64,000 bases of DNA from Bradyrhizobium retamae (lineage in GTDB: Bacteria > Pseudomonadota > Alphaproteobacteria > Rhizobiales > Xanthobacteraceae), in the NCBI RefSeq assembly GCF_001440415.1, contig NZ_LLYA01000160.1:1-64000 (forward strand). The letters are read 5' to 3'. Both the position numbers and the translations under genes were made by a program. Positions 25,011 through 34,479 of this stretch are shown one piece after another (position 1 is the stretch's first letter; each line of letters opens with the position of its first letter). The notes under the pieces are model-generated. The model saw nothing but the letters and a program-made list of their open reading frames with translations. It ran no database searches and was not told the origin of the DNA.

Positions 25011-26237
25011 ATGGCAATGACCGCCTCTTCCGGCGTGGCGCAGGGCGCTGGCAGTGCAACCCCTGCCGGTCAGGCCGAACGCTCGCCGTTCTTGCGCACG
25101 ACCGAGCTGCTGGCGCCCTACCAGCCGGCCAAGTCATTGATTACGCTGTCCCTCGGAGAACCGCAGCATCCGGTGCCCGACTTCGTCGGGCCGGTCCTGG
25201 CGAAACACATTGCTGAGTTCGGCCGCTATCCGCTTGCCAAGGGCATCGAGCCGTTCCGACGCGCCGCCGCCAACTGGCTTTCGAGCCGGTTCCAGCTCCC
25301 TCGCCCGATCGACCCCGAGAGCGAAATCTTGGTGCTGAACGGCAGTCGCGAAGGGCTGTTTTTCGCGGCGATCACCGCCGCCCGTTATGTTGGCCCGCGC
25401 AAGGGTAGGCCCGCGATCCTGATGCCCAATCCATTCTATCCGGCCTATGGCGCGGGCGCCCGAGCCGCTGGTTGCGAACTGATCTACCTGCCGACCACGC
25501 TCGCCAACGGATTCCTGCCGGATTTCGATACGCTAGACGAGGCGACGCTGGCCCGAACCGTGGCGATGTTCATTGCCTCGCCCGCCAATCCGCAAGGCGC
25601 CGTCGCCTCGCGCGATTACTTCACGCGGCTGAAGGCCCTCGCCGACCGCTACGGCTTCATGATCCTGAGCGACGAGTGCTATTCGGAAATCTACACCAGG
25701 CAGGCGCCCGGCAGCGCCTTGGAATGCGCCGGGCCTGATTTCACCAACGTCGTTGCGTTCCAGTCGCTGTCGAAGCGCTCCAATCTGCCCGGCATGCGCG
25801 TAGGCTTTGCCGCCGGCGATAGGAAGTTCCTCGCCGCCTTCCACGAGTTTCGCAATGTCGCGGCGCCGCAGGTGCCGGTGCCGCTGCAGCACGTCGCAGT
25901 TGCCGCCTATAGCGACGAGACGCATGTCGAAGAAAACCGCAGGCTTTATCGCATCAAGTTCGATCTTGCCGACCAGATTCTCGGCAGCCGTTACGGCTAT
26001 GTGCGGCCTGCCGGCGGCTTCTGCGTCTGGCTCGACGTATCCCAGCGCGGCGGCGACGAGGCGGCGGCGGTGAAGCTTTATCGGGATGCTGGGGTCCGCG
26101 TGATCCCCGGCAGCTATCTGTCGCGGCTGCAGCCCGACGGCTTCAATCCCGGCGCGGGCTACATCCGTCTCGCGCTGGTCTCAGACAGTGAATCAACGGC
26201 CGAGGCATTGCACCGGCTGGTCGAAATTCTGGATTAA
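25011..26237 (+). CDS. Class I/II PLP-dependent aminotransferase (DapC-like)
   Basis: This is a 408-residue cytoplasmic fold-type I transaminase. Signature stretches are SLGEPQHPVP near 45, VLNGSREGLFFA near 105, MPNPFYPAY, ASPANPQG, SDECYSEIY, and the PLP-lysine site FQSLSKRSNLPGMRVGF near residue 250. This set matches the succinyldiaminopimelate/LL-diaminopimelate aminotransferase (DapC) group of lysine and peptidoglycan synthesis, though the exact substrate is uncertain. A TTG start at 24978 is possible; the ATG at 25011 is chosen by default because no strong ribosome binding site separates them. ftsK follows after 13 bases. Confidence 0.85.
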   Translation: MAMTASSGVAQGAGSATPAGQAERSPFLRTTELLAPYQPAKSLITLSLGEPQHPVPDFVGPVLAKHIAEFGRYPLAKGIEPFRRAAANWLSSRFQLPRPIDPESEILVLNGSREGLFFAAITAARYVGPRKGRPAILMPNPFYPAYGAGARAAGCELIYLPTTLANGFLPDFDTLDEATLARTVAMFIASPANPQGAVASRDYFTRLKALADRYGFMILSDECYSEIYTRQAPGSALECAGPDFTNVVAFQSLSKRSNLPGMRVGFAAGDRKFLAAFHEFRNVAAPQVPVPLQHVAVAAYSDETHVEENRRLYRIKFDLADQILGSRYGYVRPAGGFCVWLDVSQRGGDEAAAVKLYRDAGVRVIPGSYLSRLQPDGFNPGAGYIRLALVSDSESTAEALHRLVEILD

Positions 26238-26250
26238 TCGCAGGGCCCCA

Positions 26251-28698
26251 ATGAGCATGCCAGCGATCGAACGTGTCATTCCCCTGGTCGGTCATCTGCC
26301 GGTCTCGATCCGCGAGGCCCTGGCGCGGCGGCTGCGCGAGCTTGCCGGCCTCAGCCTGATCGCGCTGTCCGGCGTGGCGGCGGCGGCGCTGATGACGTGG
26401 TCGGTGCAGGACCCAAGCTTGAGCCACGCGACGTCGCGCCCGATCCGCAACGTTCTCGGCTACCCCGGCGCAATCGGCGCCGATCTGTTGATGCAGATTC
26501 TCGGCCTCGGCGCGATCATGCTGATCCTCCCCGTCGCGGTGTGGGGTTGGCGCATGCTGACCCACCGCGCCTTCGACCGCGAAGCGCTACGCCTTGGGTG
26601 CTGGATTCTATCCACGGTGATCGCGGCAGGCTTTGCAAGCTGCTGGCCGCATGGCGGCGCATGGGCACTGCCGACCGGACTTGGCGGCGTCGTCGGCGAC
26701 GCGCTGGTGCGTGCGCCCGCCGTCGTGTTTGGCCCGGCCGGCTTCACCTATCGTCTCGTGCTCGGCATCATCCTGTTTGCGGCGATGGCTGCGGCCTTTC
26801 TGTTTGCCAGCGGCGGGGGCTCGCGCCCGAAAGAGGAAGAGCTGACGCCGATCGAGGACGATGACGCGCCCTTCGTCGAAGAACAGGATCGCAGTTCGGT
26901 GTCGCTCGGATGGGTGTACCATGCCCTGATGAGCGCAAAGGCGCGGCTCGGGTGGCTGATGGGCGTGGCCTACCGATCGCTGGTGTCGAGTTCGCTGCCG
27001 CCTCGCAAGTCCTCGTTCGAACGTCAGGAGCCGAGCCTCGGTGGCCGCGCCGCACCGGCATTGGCCCCGCAGCAAGAGGAATTCGAGCACGAGGAAGAAG
27101 AGGAAGAGGAGGACGAGGAAGTTCCGGCCGCCCGCGCTCCGCGCAAGAAGCCTGCACCGCGCGCAGCGACGAAGAAATCCGACAAGTTCGAACTCCCTTC
27201 GGTCTCGATGCTGACGGCGCCGAAAGCGTCGGACCGGCAGCCGCTCAGCAAGGCTGAACTGGAGGCCAATTCGCGCGCGCTGGAAGGCGTGCTCGGCGAT
27301 TTCGGCGTCCGCGGCGAGATCGTCAAGGCCAATCCCGGCCCGGTCGTGACGCTGTACGAACTCGAACCGGCGCCCGGCATCAAATCCTCGCGCGTCATCG
27401 GCCTTGCCGACGACATCGCCCGCTCGATGAGTGCGCTTTCGGCGCGCGTCGCCGTGGTTGCCGGCCGCAATGCGATCGGCATCGAGCTGCCGAATGCGCA
27501 TCGTGAAAAAGTTTACCTGCGTGAATTGCTGACCACAAAGGACAGCAACGAGTCGACGGTGAAGTTGCCGCTCTGCCTCGGGAAAAACATCGGCGGCGAA
27601 TCCATTATCATCGATCTTGCTCGCACGCCGCATATGCTGATCGCGGGCACCACCGGCTCCGGCAAATCAGTCGCCATCAACACCATGATCCTCAGCCTGG
27701 TCTATCGCCTGAGGCCGGATCAGTGCCGCCTGATCATGGTCGATCCGAAGATGCTCGAGCTCTCCGTCTATGATGGCATCCCGCATTTGCTGACGCCGGT
27801 CGTGACCGATCCGAAGAAGGCGGTGGTGGCGCTGAAATGGGCTGTGCGCGAGATGGAGGAGCGCTACAAGAAAATGGCCAAGCTCGGTGTGCGCAACATC
27901 GACGGCTATAATCAGCGCCTCGTCGAAGCCAAGGCCAAGGGCGAGGAGCTGACGCGCACGGTGCACACCGGCTTCGACAAGGAAACCGGGAAGGCGATCT
28001 ACGAGGAAGAAAAGCTCGAGCTCGAGCCGCTGCCCTATATCGTCATCATAGTCGACGAAATGGCCGACCTGATGATGGTGGCCGGCAAGGACATCGAAGG
28101 CGCGGTGCAGCGTCTGGCGCAGATGGCGCGCGCCGCCGGCCTGCACGTCATTCTCGCGACGCAGCGTCCGTCGGTCGACGTCATCACCGGTACCATCAAG
28201 GCTAACTTCCCGACCCGTATCGCCTTCCAGGTCACGTCGAAAATCGACAGCCGCACCATTCTCGGCGAGATGGGCGCCGAGCAACTGCTCGGCCAGGGCG
28301 ACATGCTCTATATGGCCGGCGGCGGTCGCATCAGCCGTGTGCACGGACCATTCGCTTCAGACGAAGAAGTCGAGAAGGTGGTGCGTCACCTCAAGACGCA
28401 AGGCGCGCCGGAATATCTGGAAGCGGTCACTGCGGAGGAACCGAGCGAAGAAGACGGCGCGGTATTCGATTCCACCGGCATGGGCGGCGATGGTGGCGGC
28501 GATTTGTTCTCGCAGGCGGTTGCGATCGTCAAGCGCGACCGCAAGGCCTCGACGTCCTATATTCAGCGCCGGCTGCAAATCGGCTACAACCGCGCCGCTT
28601 CGCTGATGGAACGAATGGAACAGGAAGGCATCGTTGGGCAGGCGAATCACGCCGGCAAGCGCGAAATCCTGGTCGAGGAGGAAGAGGGCGGATTCTAA
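26251..28698 (+). CDS. ftsK: DNA translocase FtsK
   Basis: This 815-residue septal DNA pump moves the chromosome ends at division and activates XerCD at dif. An N-terminal membrane domain with four hydrophobic segments (to about residue 190) is followed by an acidic linker with a run of Glu/Asp near 270-290, the motor domain with Walker A GTTGSGKS at 466-473 and IIIVDEMADLMMV as Walker B, and a C-terminal winged-helix gamma domain (AVAIVKRDRKASTSYIQRRL). The ATG at 26251 gives the normal N-terminus. An 8-bp stem-loop follows the stop. Confidence 0.96.
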   Translation: MSMPAIERVIPLVGHLPVSIREALARRLRELAGLSLIALSGVAAAALMTWSVQDPSLSHATSRPIRNVLGYPGAIGADLLMQILGLGAIMLILPVAVWGWRMLTHRAFDREALRLGCWILSTVIAAGFASCWPHGGAWALPTGLGGVVGDALVRAPAVVFGPAGFTYRLVLGIILFAAMAAAFLFASGGGSRPKEEELTPIEDDDAPFVEEQDRSSVSLGWVYHALMSAKARLGWLMGVAYRSLVSSSLPPRKSSFERQEPSLGGRAAPALAPQQEEFEHEEEEEEEDEEVPAARAPRKKPAPRAATKKSDKFELPSVSMLTAPKASDRQPLSKAELEANSRALEGVLGDFGVRGEIVKANPGPVVTLYELEPAPGIKSSRVIGLADDIARSMSALSARVAVVAGRNAIGIELPNAHREKVYLRELLTTKDSNESTVKLPLCLGKNIGGESIIIDLARTPHMLIAGTTGSGKSVAINTMILSLVYRLRPDQCRLIMVDPKMLELSVYDGIPHLLTPVVTDPKKAVVALKWAVREMEERYKKMAKLGVRNIDGYNQRLVEAKAKGEELTRTVHTGFDKETGKAIYEEEKLELEPLPYIVIIVDEMADLMMVAGKDIEGAVQRLAQMARAAGLHVILATQRPSVDVITGTIKANFPTRIAFQVTSKIDSRTILGEMGAEQLLGQGDMLYMAGGGRISRVHGPFASDEEVEKVVRHLKTQGAPEYLEAVTAEEPSEEDGAVFDSTGMGGDGGGDLFSQAVAIVKRDRKASTSYIQRRLQIGYNRAASLMERMEQEGIVGQANHAGKREILVEEEEGGF

Positions 28699-28699
28699 A

Positions 28700-28721
28700 G
28701 CGCCGAACGTGGATTCGGCGC
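28700..28721 (+). terminator. Stem-loop downstream of ftsK
   Basis: GCGCCGAA and TTCGGCGC form a perfect 8-bp stem with a 6-base loop immediately after the ftsK stop. No T-run follows, so it may be a weak or Rho-assisted terminator, or an mRNA end protector, between ftsK and lolA. Confidence 0.4.
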
Positions 28722-28816
28722 AACGAATTCACGGAAAAACGATATCTCCTTTGGTCGAAGCGCGATAAACTGGCGGGCAGCGGGATGCCTCGTTGAATAG
28801 AGATCCGAAACATCTG

Positions 28817-29623
28817 ATGACACAACAACCCACCCATCGCGGGCTGCGCTCCGGACTGGCCCTTTTGGTCGCCACATCCATCGCCGGCTTTGCGACATCG
28901 GCTCTCTCGCAGACCGTGCCGGTTCCGAAGCCCGCGCCCAAGGCCCGCGACGGCAACGTGCAGATGAGCGCACAGGACAAGGTTCCGATGACGACCGGCG
29001 CCACCCAGGCGCCGCCGAATCCGGTGCTTCCGGATCCGCGCCGCAATGTCCCGGCCAATGTTTTTGCAACCTTCGATGCCAACCAGAAGGCGCAGGCTGC
29101 GCGGGTGAGTTCATATCTATCGTCGCTGCAGACGTTGGTCGGGAATTTCGTGCAAGTCGGCCCTGACGGCAGCAGGACCAAGGGCGATTTCTACATCCAG
29201 AAGCCGGGCAAGGTACGTTTCGAATATGACGAACCGAGTCCGATCGCGATTATCGCCGATGGTTCATCGCTGGCCGTGCGCGATCGCAAGCTCGCGACCC
29301 AGGACATCTATCCGCTGTCGCAAACGCCGCTGCGTTTCCTGCTGTCGGACCGGATCGATCTGTTGAAGGACACCAATGTCGTCAGCGTCACCGCCGATGA
29401 CGTCTACATCAGCGTCACCATCGAGGAGAAACAGGCCCTGATCGGCACCAGCCGGCTGATGCTGATGGTTGGCGTGAAGGACGGCCAGCTCAAGCAATGG
29501 ACGGTGACCGACCCGCAGGGTTACGACACCACGGTTGCGGTCTACAATCTGGACTCTTCCAAGAAGGTCGATCCCGGCCTGTTCAAAATCGACTTCACCA
29601 ACTACTTCACTCCGGCGAACTGA
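28817..29623 (+). CDS. lolA: Outer-membrane lipoprotein carrier LolA family
   Basis: This 268-residue periplasmic chaperone would carry lipoproteins to the outer membrane. A signal peptide (SGLALLVATSIAGFATSALSQ) is followed by a proline-rich stretch of about 60 residues, longer than in enterobacteria. The LolA fold then begins near VSSYLSSLQTLVGNFVQ, with GDFYIQKPGKVRFEYDEPSP as the hallmark. A TTG at 28793 would add eight residues; the ATG is preferred. ftsK-lolA order is conserved in bacteria. Confidence 0.9.
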   Translation: MTQQPTHRGLRSGLALLVATSIAGFATSALSQTVPVPKPAPKARDGNVQMSAQDKVPMTTGATQAPPNPVLPDPRRNVPANVFATFDANQKAQAARVSSYLSSLQTLVGNFVQVGPDGSRTKGDFYIQKPGKVRFEYDEPSPIAIIADGSSLAVRDRKLATQDIYPLSQTPLRFLLSDRIDLLKDTNVVSVTADDVYISVTIEEKQALIGTSRLMLMVGVKDGQLKQWTVTDPQGYDTTVAVYNLDSSKKVDPGLFKIDFTNYFTPAN

Positions 29624-29658
29624 GCGACGGCGTTCGTTTTCCTTCTTTCTGCGGAGCC

Positions 29659-29781
29659 GTAGGATGGGCTAAGTCACCGGGTCGCGCGAAATGCGCGCCC
29701 GATGACGGGCTCTGCGTGCCCACCATTCTCACCGAGATTGGGATGCATGGTGGGCACGGCGCGGAGCGCCTTTGCCCTACG
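29659..29781. repeat. Palindromic repeat, GTAGGGTGGGC-type family
   Basis: The unit runs from GTAGGATGGGCTAAG to CTTTGCCCTAC, with GTGCCCACCA and TGGTGGGCAC as inner inverted arms. Related units are at 41705-41832 and 43412-43492. It lies between lolA and xthA. Confidence 0.65.
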
Positions 29782-29842
29782 AAATTCCACCTGTGGACAA
29801 AGCGCGCGACGTCGTCAGGAACCGTGGTAAGACACGGCTCCC

Positions 29843-30658
29843 ATGCGTTTTTCCCTGACAACGTGGAATATCAATTCGGTGCGCCTGCGCATCGATATCG
29901 TCGCCAAATTCCTCAAATCGGCGCGACCGGATGTGCTGTGCCTGCAGGAAACCAAATGTATCGACGACGCTTTTCCGCTGAAGCGGTTCAAGCGTCTCGG
30001 CTATGAGCATGTCGCGCTGAACGGGCAGAAGGGCTATCACGGCGTCGCCATCGTCTCGAAACTGCCCTTCGACACCACCGAAATCAGAACTTTCTGCGAA
30101 AAGATCGATTCGCGGCATATTTCGGTGGCTTTCGGCGAGAAGGCCCAGCTTGCAAAGCCACTGGTGCTGCACAATTTCTACGTTCCCGCCGGCGGCGACA
30201 TTCCCGATCCTGCGCTCAATCCGAAGTTTGATCACAAGCTGAAATTTCTCGACGAGATGAAAGCCTGCGAACCGCTGCATCCGCGCGGTGACGACCGGCA
30301 TATTCTGGTCGGCGATCTCAACGTTGCACCACATGAAAACGACGTGTGGTCGCACAAGCAGCTTCTGAAGGTCGTCTCGCACACGCCGATCGAATGCGAA
30401 AAGCTCCTGGCGGCGCAGATCCATGGCGAATGGTTCGACGTCGCGCGCGAGCGGATCCCGCTTTCGGAAAAGGTATATACGTGGTGGAGCTACCGCGCCG
30501 CCGACTGGACGGTCGGCGACCGTGGCCGTAGGCTCGACCACATCTGGGTTTCCCGCGCACTGAAGGACGCTGTCAGCGATTTCAGGATCACCCGCGATGC
30601 GCGCGGTTGGGAGCGTCCATCGGACCACGTGCCCGTCACGGTGACGCTGGAGGTGTAG
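29843..30658 (+). CDS. xthA: Exodeoxyribonuclease III
   Basis: This 271-residue cytoplasmic base-excision repair enzyme cuts at abasic sites and removes 3' blocks. TWNINSVRLR, CLQETKC (metal-binding Glu), GDLNVAPHENDVW and the C-terminal RRLDHIWVS and PSDHVPV (catalytic His) are in the standard order of the ExoIII family. Length is normal. A palindromic repeat separates it from lolA. Confidence 0.95.
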   Translation: MRFSLTTWNINSVRLRIDIVAKFLKSARPDVLCLQETKCIDDAFPLKRFKRLGYEHVALNGQKGYHGVAIVSKLPFDTTEIRTFCEKIDSRHISVAFGEKAQLAKPLVLHNFYVPAGGDIPDPALNPKFDHKLKFLDEMKACEPLHPRGDDRHILVGDLNVAPHENDVWSHKQLLKVVSHTPIECEKLLAAQIHGEWFDVARERIPLSEKVYTWWSYRAADWTVGDRGRRLDHIWVSRALKDAVSDFRITRDARGWERPSDHVPVTVTLEV

Positions 30659-30670
30659 GTTCTTCGTCGC

Positions 30671-30822
30671 CCTGCGAACGCAGGGGCCTATAACCACAGC
30701 TTCAGTTGGTGAAGAGGCCGCTGGCCAAATTGTGAGGCCGCGTCCAGGATCGCGCTCGCGGAGCCTGTCATCGGGCCGGCCGAAAAGGCCGGACCCGTTG
30801 GCTCGCTTGTCCGGGACGGAGC
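30671..30822. repeat. Tandem of degenerate intergenic repeats
   Basis: CCCTGCGAACGCAGGGG at the left is a short palindrome. Further right a second unit (GCCTGTCATCGGGCCGGCCGAAAAGGCCGGACCCGTTGG) has an inner GGCCGG/CCGGCC-type hairpin similar to 560-580. The stretch lies between converging xthA and the cyclic-nucleotide-binding gene and holds no gene. Confidence 0.5.
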
Positions 30823-31263
30823 TCAAATACTCAGCTTGGCGCCCGCCATCAGAATATCGCTGGCGAGCTGGCTGGTGCGGGTGGCGAGTTCGTCGCGCAG
30901 GCGGCGCGCCGCGCCGGGATCACTTTCGAGCACGCGCTGAAACAAGCTGCGTGACACCCGGATAACTGAGGAATGATCAAGCGCGACCGCGCTGGACGGC
31001 CGTTTCATGGCCACGATCAGTGCCAATTCGCCGATCAGGGCCCCGGGGCCCGCAACGACTTCAGCGCCGCCGTCTTCGACGCGGAACGAACCGCGCTGAA
31101 CGATGTAGCCTGCATCCGCGTCGTCGCCCGCGTTGAACAGATAATCACCGGGAGAGAAATCGCGCTGCTCCGATCCGATCGCCAGCATGCGCAGCGCCGC
31201 CGTTCCCAACAGGCGTAATGTCGGGACCCGCTCGAGCAGGGCTACATCATCGTCGATCGACAT
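30823..31263 (-). CDS. Cyclic-nucleotide-binding domain protein
   Basis: This 146-residue cytoplasmic protein is a single cNMP-binding beta-roll (DFSPGDYLFNAGDDADAGYIVQRGSFRVE, then PGALIGELALIVAMKRPSSAVA, the phosphate-binding cassette) with C-terminal helices. It has no helix-turn-helix, so it is not a Crp-type activator. The arginine expected in the cassette is present as KRPSSA. It follows a response regulator on the same strand with 50 bases between, the arrangement I recall for Brucella otpR/cenR and its cAMP-binding neighbour. The ATG at 31263 is chosen over 31317. Confidence 0.85.
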   Translation of the reverse strand: MSIDDDVALLERVPTLRLLGTAALRMLAIGSEQRDFSPGDYLFNAGDDADAGYIVQRGSFRVEDGGAEVVAGPGALIGELALIVAMKRPSSAVALDHSSVIRVSRSLFQRVLESDPGAARRLRDELATRTSQLASDILMAGAKLSI

Positions 31264-31313
31264 GGACCGTTGACCGGGATGCGCGAAAATTACGAATCGT
31301 GGTTGCGAACGTA

Positions 31314-32000
31314 TCACGGCACCAGTTTGTAACCACCGGCTTCCGTCACCAGGATTTCCGGGTTGGCCGCATCTTTCTCGATCTTCTGCCTGAGACGGTA
31401 GATGTGGGTTTCCAGCGTGTGCGTGGTAACGCCCGAATTGTAGCCCCAGACTTCCTGCAGCAGCGTCTCGCGCGACACCGGCAATTGGCCGGCGCGATAC
31501 AGGAAGCGCAGGATCGCGGTTTCCTTCTCGGTCAGCCGCACCTTTCGGGCATTGGCGGCGGTCAGCATCTTGGAACCGGGCCGGAAACTGTAAGGGCCGA
31601 CGGAGAATACCGCGTCCTCGCTGGCCTCGTGCTGGCGGAGCTGCGCCCTGATTCGGGCGAGCAGGACGGCAAACCTGAACGGCTTAGCGACGTAGTCGTT
31701 GGCACCCGATTCGAGCCCCAAAATGGTGTCGGAGTCGGTGTCGTGGCCAGTCAGCATGATGATTGGCGCCTTGAAGCCGCCCTTGCGAAGGCTGCGAACG
31801 ACCTCCCTTCCATCGGTATCGGGCAAGCCGACATCCATCAGCACCAGATCGGGGGAATTGGCTTTGGCGGCGCTGGCGCCCTTGGCGCCGGTATCGACTG
31901 CGGAGGCTTCGAATTCCTCATGCAGCGACAATTGCTCCACCAACGTATCGCGCAGATCGGTGTCGTCATCCACGATCAGGATCTTGCGGGCATTGGGCAT
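31314..32000 (-). CDS. OmpR-family response regulator (CenR/OtpR-like)
   Basis: This is a 228-residue two-component regulator. The receiver domain has the acidic pocket ILIVDDDTD, phospho-acceptor Asp56 (LMDVGLPDTDG), LTGHD and AKPFR. The C-terminal winged helix (KVRLTEKETAILRFL...ETLLQEVWGYNSGVTTHTLETHIYRLRQKIE) is OmpR type. No histidine kinase is adjacent. The downstream cNMP-binding gene and nearby L,D-transpeptidase suggest the CenR/OtpR envelope regulator of Alphaproteobacteria; this identity is inference. The ATG at 32000 is preferred over 32090. Confidence 0.88.
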   Translation of the reverse strand: MPNARKILIVDDDTDLRDTLVEQLSLHEEFEASAVDTGAKGASAAKANSPDLVLMDVGLPDTDGREVVRSLRKGGFKAPIIMLTGHDTDSDTILGLESGANDYVAKPFRFAVLLARIRAQLRQHEASEDAVFSVGPYSFRPGSKMLTAANARKVRLTEKETAILRFLYRAGQLPVSRETLLQEVWGYNSGVTTHTLETHIYRLRQKIEKDAANPEILVTEAGGYKLVP

Positions 32001-32268
32001 AGGATACGATCCTCTTGAGGCAGGCGGCGGACACAAGCGAGAGCGTCTCAAAGCCGGGTCTTGGTCGATAACAACCTGATTCGCAGGCAAACTTCACAAG
32101 CAAGCCGGGTTATCAGGCACTGATTCGCATTGAGGTAGGAGATTGTTACAGTTTCACAAGCCGAACCGCAGTCTATCCCAAATTTGAGGCGCGTTTGGAT
32201 GAATGTCCTGTAATGCCGCCAAATAGAGCGATTGAGGTGGCAAGCAACCCCAAGATTCGGGCATTGGC

Positions 32269-32838
32269 ATGGAAAGTAACGCCATTTCAATCACTTATAA
32301 GACAGATGCGCGTGATCGGCCGTTGACGGCAATCCGGGTCCACAGGGCCGCCGGCGACCCCTGCCGGGGCTGGCTGACGGCGGACGGCTGGACCGTGCCG
32401 GTGGCACTTGGCCGCGGCGGCATCCTCGCCAACAAACGGGAGGGCGACGGCGGCACGCCGCGAGGCATCTATCATCCGCTGCAATTGTGGTGGCGCGCCG
32501 ACCGCCATCCCAGGCCGCGGACCTATCTGCCGGTTCGGCCGATCCGGCCCGAGGATGCCTGGTGCGAGGACCCGCAGGACCGCCGTTATAACCAGCCAAT
32601 CCGTCTGGTCCGGGATCAGCCTGGTGACCGGCTGACGCGCGAGGATCACCTCTACGACTTCATCGTCGAAACCGATCACAACAGCTCGCCGCGAATTGCC
32701 GGCCGTGGCAGCGCCGTGTTCCTGCATCTGGCGCGGACCAATTTCTCGCCCACGGCGGGATGTGTCTCGATGACGAAATCCGCCATGCTGCGGCTGCTGC
32801 GGCGGATGGGACCGCAGACCAAAATCAAGATCGGCTGA
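32269..32838 (+). CDS. L,D-transpeptidase (YkuD) family protein
   Basis: This 189-residue protein carries the YkuD catalytic motif HLARTNFSPTAGCVSM near residues 150-165, with the nucleophile Cys in TAGC and the His upstream. The family crosslinks peptidoglycan or attaches proteins to it. I see no signal peptide, so secretion is unclear; the motif with SPTAGCV fits the short cytoplasm-predicted subgroup common in rhizobia. It is divergent from the response regulator gene. Confidence 0.87.
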   Translation: MESNAISITYKTDARDRPLTAIRVHRAAGDPCRGWLTADGWTVPVALGRGGILANKREGDGGTPRGIYHPLQLWWRADRHPRPRTYLPVRPIRPEDAWCEDPQDRRYNQPIRLVRDQPGDRLTREDHLYDFIVETDHNSSPRIAGRGSAVFLHLARTNFSPTAGCVSMTKSAMLRLLRRMGPQTKIKIG

Positions 32839-32854
32839 TGGGGAAGCAAAAACA

Positions 32855-33640
32855 ATGCTCGACAGCAACGCAATAACGGCCGCGTCAAAGATCCTGCACG
32901 ACCACTGGCGCGCCGGCACCAAATTTTCCGGCCTCGACGAATCGCTGCGGCCGCGCGATCGCCTTGAGGCCTACGCGATCCAGGCCGGAATCGAAAAATA
33001 CTCGTCCGATAGCTTGTTCGGCTGGAAGATCGCGGCCACCAGCGTGGCCGGACAAAAGCACATCAACGTCGACGGCCCGATGGCCGGGCGCATTCTTGCC
33101 GAAACCGTCATACTCGACGGCGGAACAGCTTCGATGGCGGGCAACGAAATGCGCGTCGCCGAACCCGAATTCGCCTTTCGCATGCGCGTGGATCTGCCGG
33201 CGCGCTCCACGCCCTATACAATGCAGCAGGTCCTCGATGCGGTCGACACGCTGCATCCGGCCATCGAAATTCCGGATTCGCGGTTTGCCGATTTCGTCGG
33301 TGCCGGCGCAGCGCAGATCATCGCCGACAACGCCTGCGCGCATCTGTTCGTGCTGGGGCCCGCCGCAACGGTCGACTGGCGTTCAATGGACCTCGTCGAG
33401 GAACGGCCCGTCATCACGATGCACGGCGAGAAATTCATTGGCCACGGCAAGAACGTGTTGGGCGATCCGCGCATTGCGCTGACCTGGCTCGCCAACGAAC
33501 TGCGCCAGCTTGGCGTGACGCTGAAAGCCGGCCGCGTCGTCACCACCGGCACCTGTCACCCACCGCTGCCAATTCAGTCAGGCGATTTTTGCGCTGTCGA
33601 TTTCGGCGCGCTCGGAAAAGTGTCGGTGGGGTTTGAGTAA
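32855..33640 (+). CDS. 2-keto-4-pentenoate hydratase (FAH superfamily)
   Basis: This 261-residue cytoplasmic enzyme is of the MhpD/DmpE/fumarylacetoacetate hydrolase fold. GWKIAATSVAGQKHINVDGPMAGRIL (near 50-75), AEPEFAFRM with metal-binding glutamates near 105, and the C-terminal TTGTCHPPLPIQSGD are typical. The family hydrates 2-hydroxypenta-2,4-dienoate in aromatic meta-cleavage, but no such pathway genes are near, so the substrate is unclear. It starts 16 bases after the transpeptidase stop and is likely co-transcribed. Confidence 0.85.
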   Translation: MLDSNAITAASKILHDHWRAGTKFSGLDESLRPRDRLEAYAIQAGIEKYSSDSLFGWKIAATSVAGQKHINVDGPMAGRILAETVILDGGTASMAGNEMRVAEPEFAFRMRVDLPARSTPYTMQQVLDAVDTLHPAIEIPDSRFADFVGAGAAQIIADNACAHLFVLGPAATVDWRSMDLVEERPVITMHGEKFIGHGKNVLGDPRIALTWLANELRQLGVTLKAGRVVTTGTCHPPLPIQSGDFCAVDFGALGKVSVGFE

Positions 33641-33687
33641 GCCGCGGCGTATGGGTCCCTGCGTTCGCGGGACGACGGCACAGACTT

Positions 33688-34365
33688 TTATCGCGCGCCA
33701 AAAATCGCCGAGCCGACGCGCACATGCGTCGCACCTATCTGGATCGCGACCGCAAAATCGGCGCTCATGCCCATCGACAGATTTTTCAGCCCGTTGCGCG
33801 CGGCGATCTTGGCCGTTAACGCGAAATGCGGCGCTGGCGCCTCGTTGACCGGCGGAATACACATCAAGCCGGAAATGGCCAGGCCGTATTTGTCGCGGCA
33901 ACTCGCAATAAAGGCATCTGCCTCGCCGGGCGCGATGCCGGCCTTCTGCGGTTCCTCGCCGGTGTTGATCTGAACGAACAATTCCGGACGTTTGTTCTGC
34001 GAATTGATTTCCTTGGTGAGCGCTTCGCAGATGCTGGGACGGTCCACCGAGTGGATGGCATCGAACAGCGCGACGGCCTCCTTCGCCTTGTTGGATTGCA
34101 GCGGCCCGATCAGATGCAGCGCAATCCCGGGGTGGGCAGATACCAGCGGCGGCCATTTCGCTTTGGCCTCCTGTACGCGGTTTTCGCCGAACACGCGCTG
34201 CCCGGCATCGATAACCGGCGCAATCGCCGTTGCATCAAACGTCTTCGACACAGCGATCAGCGTCACCGATGTGCGCTCTCGGCGCGCCTCCCTGCAGGCG
34301 CGCGCGATGTCTTGCTCCACCTGAGCCAGGCCATTTGGTAAAGACTTGGTTAGCGGTGTCGCCAT
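33688..34365 (-). CDS. YggS family pyridoxal-phosphate homeostasis protein
   Basis: This 225-residue cytoplasmic protein has the alanine-racemase-like TIM barrel. VTLIAVSKTF gives the PLP lysine at residue 41. FGENRVQEAKAKWP, HLIGPLQSNKAKEAV, HSVDR and the phosphate-binding SMGMSADFAVAIQIGATHVRVGSAIFG are the complete YggS/PROSC signature. The family binds PLP and buffers its level without known catalysis. It converges with the hydratase gene. Confidence 0.94.
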   Translation of the reverse strand: MATPLTKSLPNGLAQVEQDIARACREARRERTSVTLIAVSKTFDATAIAPVIDAGQRVFGENRVQEAKAKWPPLVSAHPGIALHLIGPLQSNKAKEAVALFDAIHSVDRPSICEALTKEINSQNKRPELFVQINTGEEPQKAGIAPGEADAFIASCRDKYGLAISGLMCIPPVNEAPAPHFALTAKIAARNGLKNLSMGMSADFAVAIQIGATHVRVGSAIFGAR

Positions 34366-34479
34366 CTCACTCGCGTGATGTCCTGATTTCGGTCGGATGT
34401 TTTACGGCATTTCCTCGAATTTTACCAAGTTCGAGAAAGCCTTTTTGAACCCTTCACACTACCGTGCCGCGTAGGGGGC

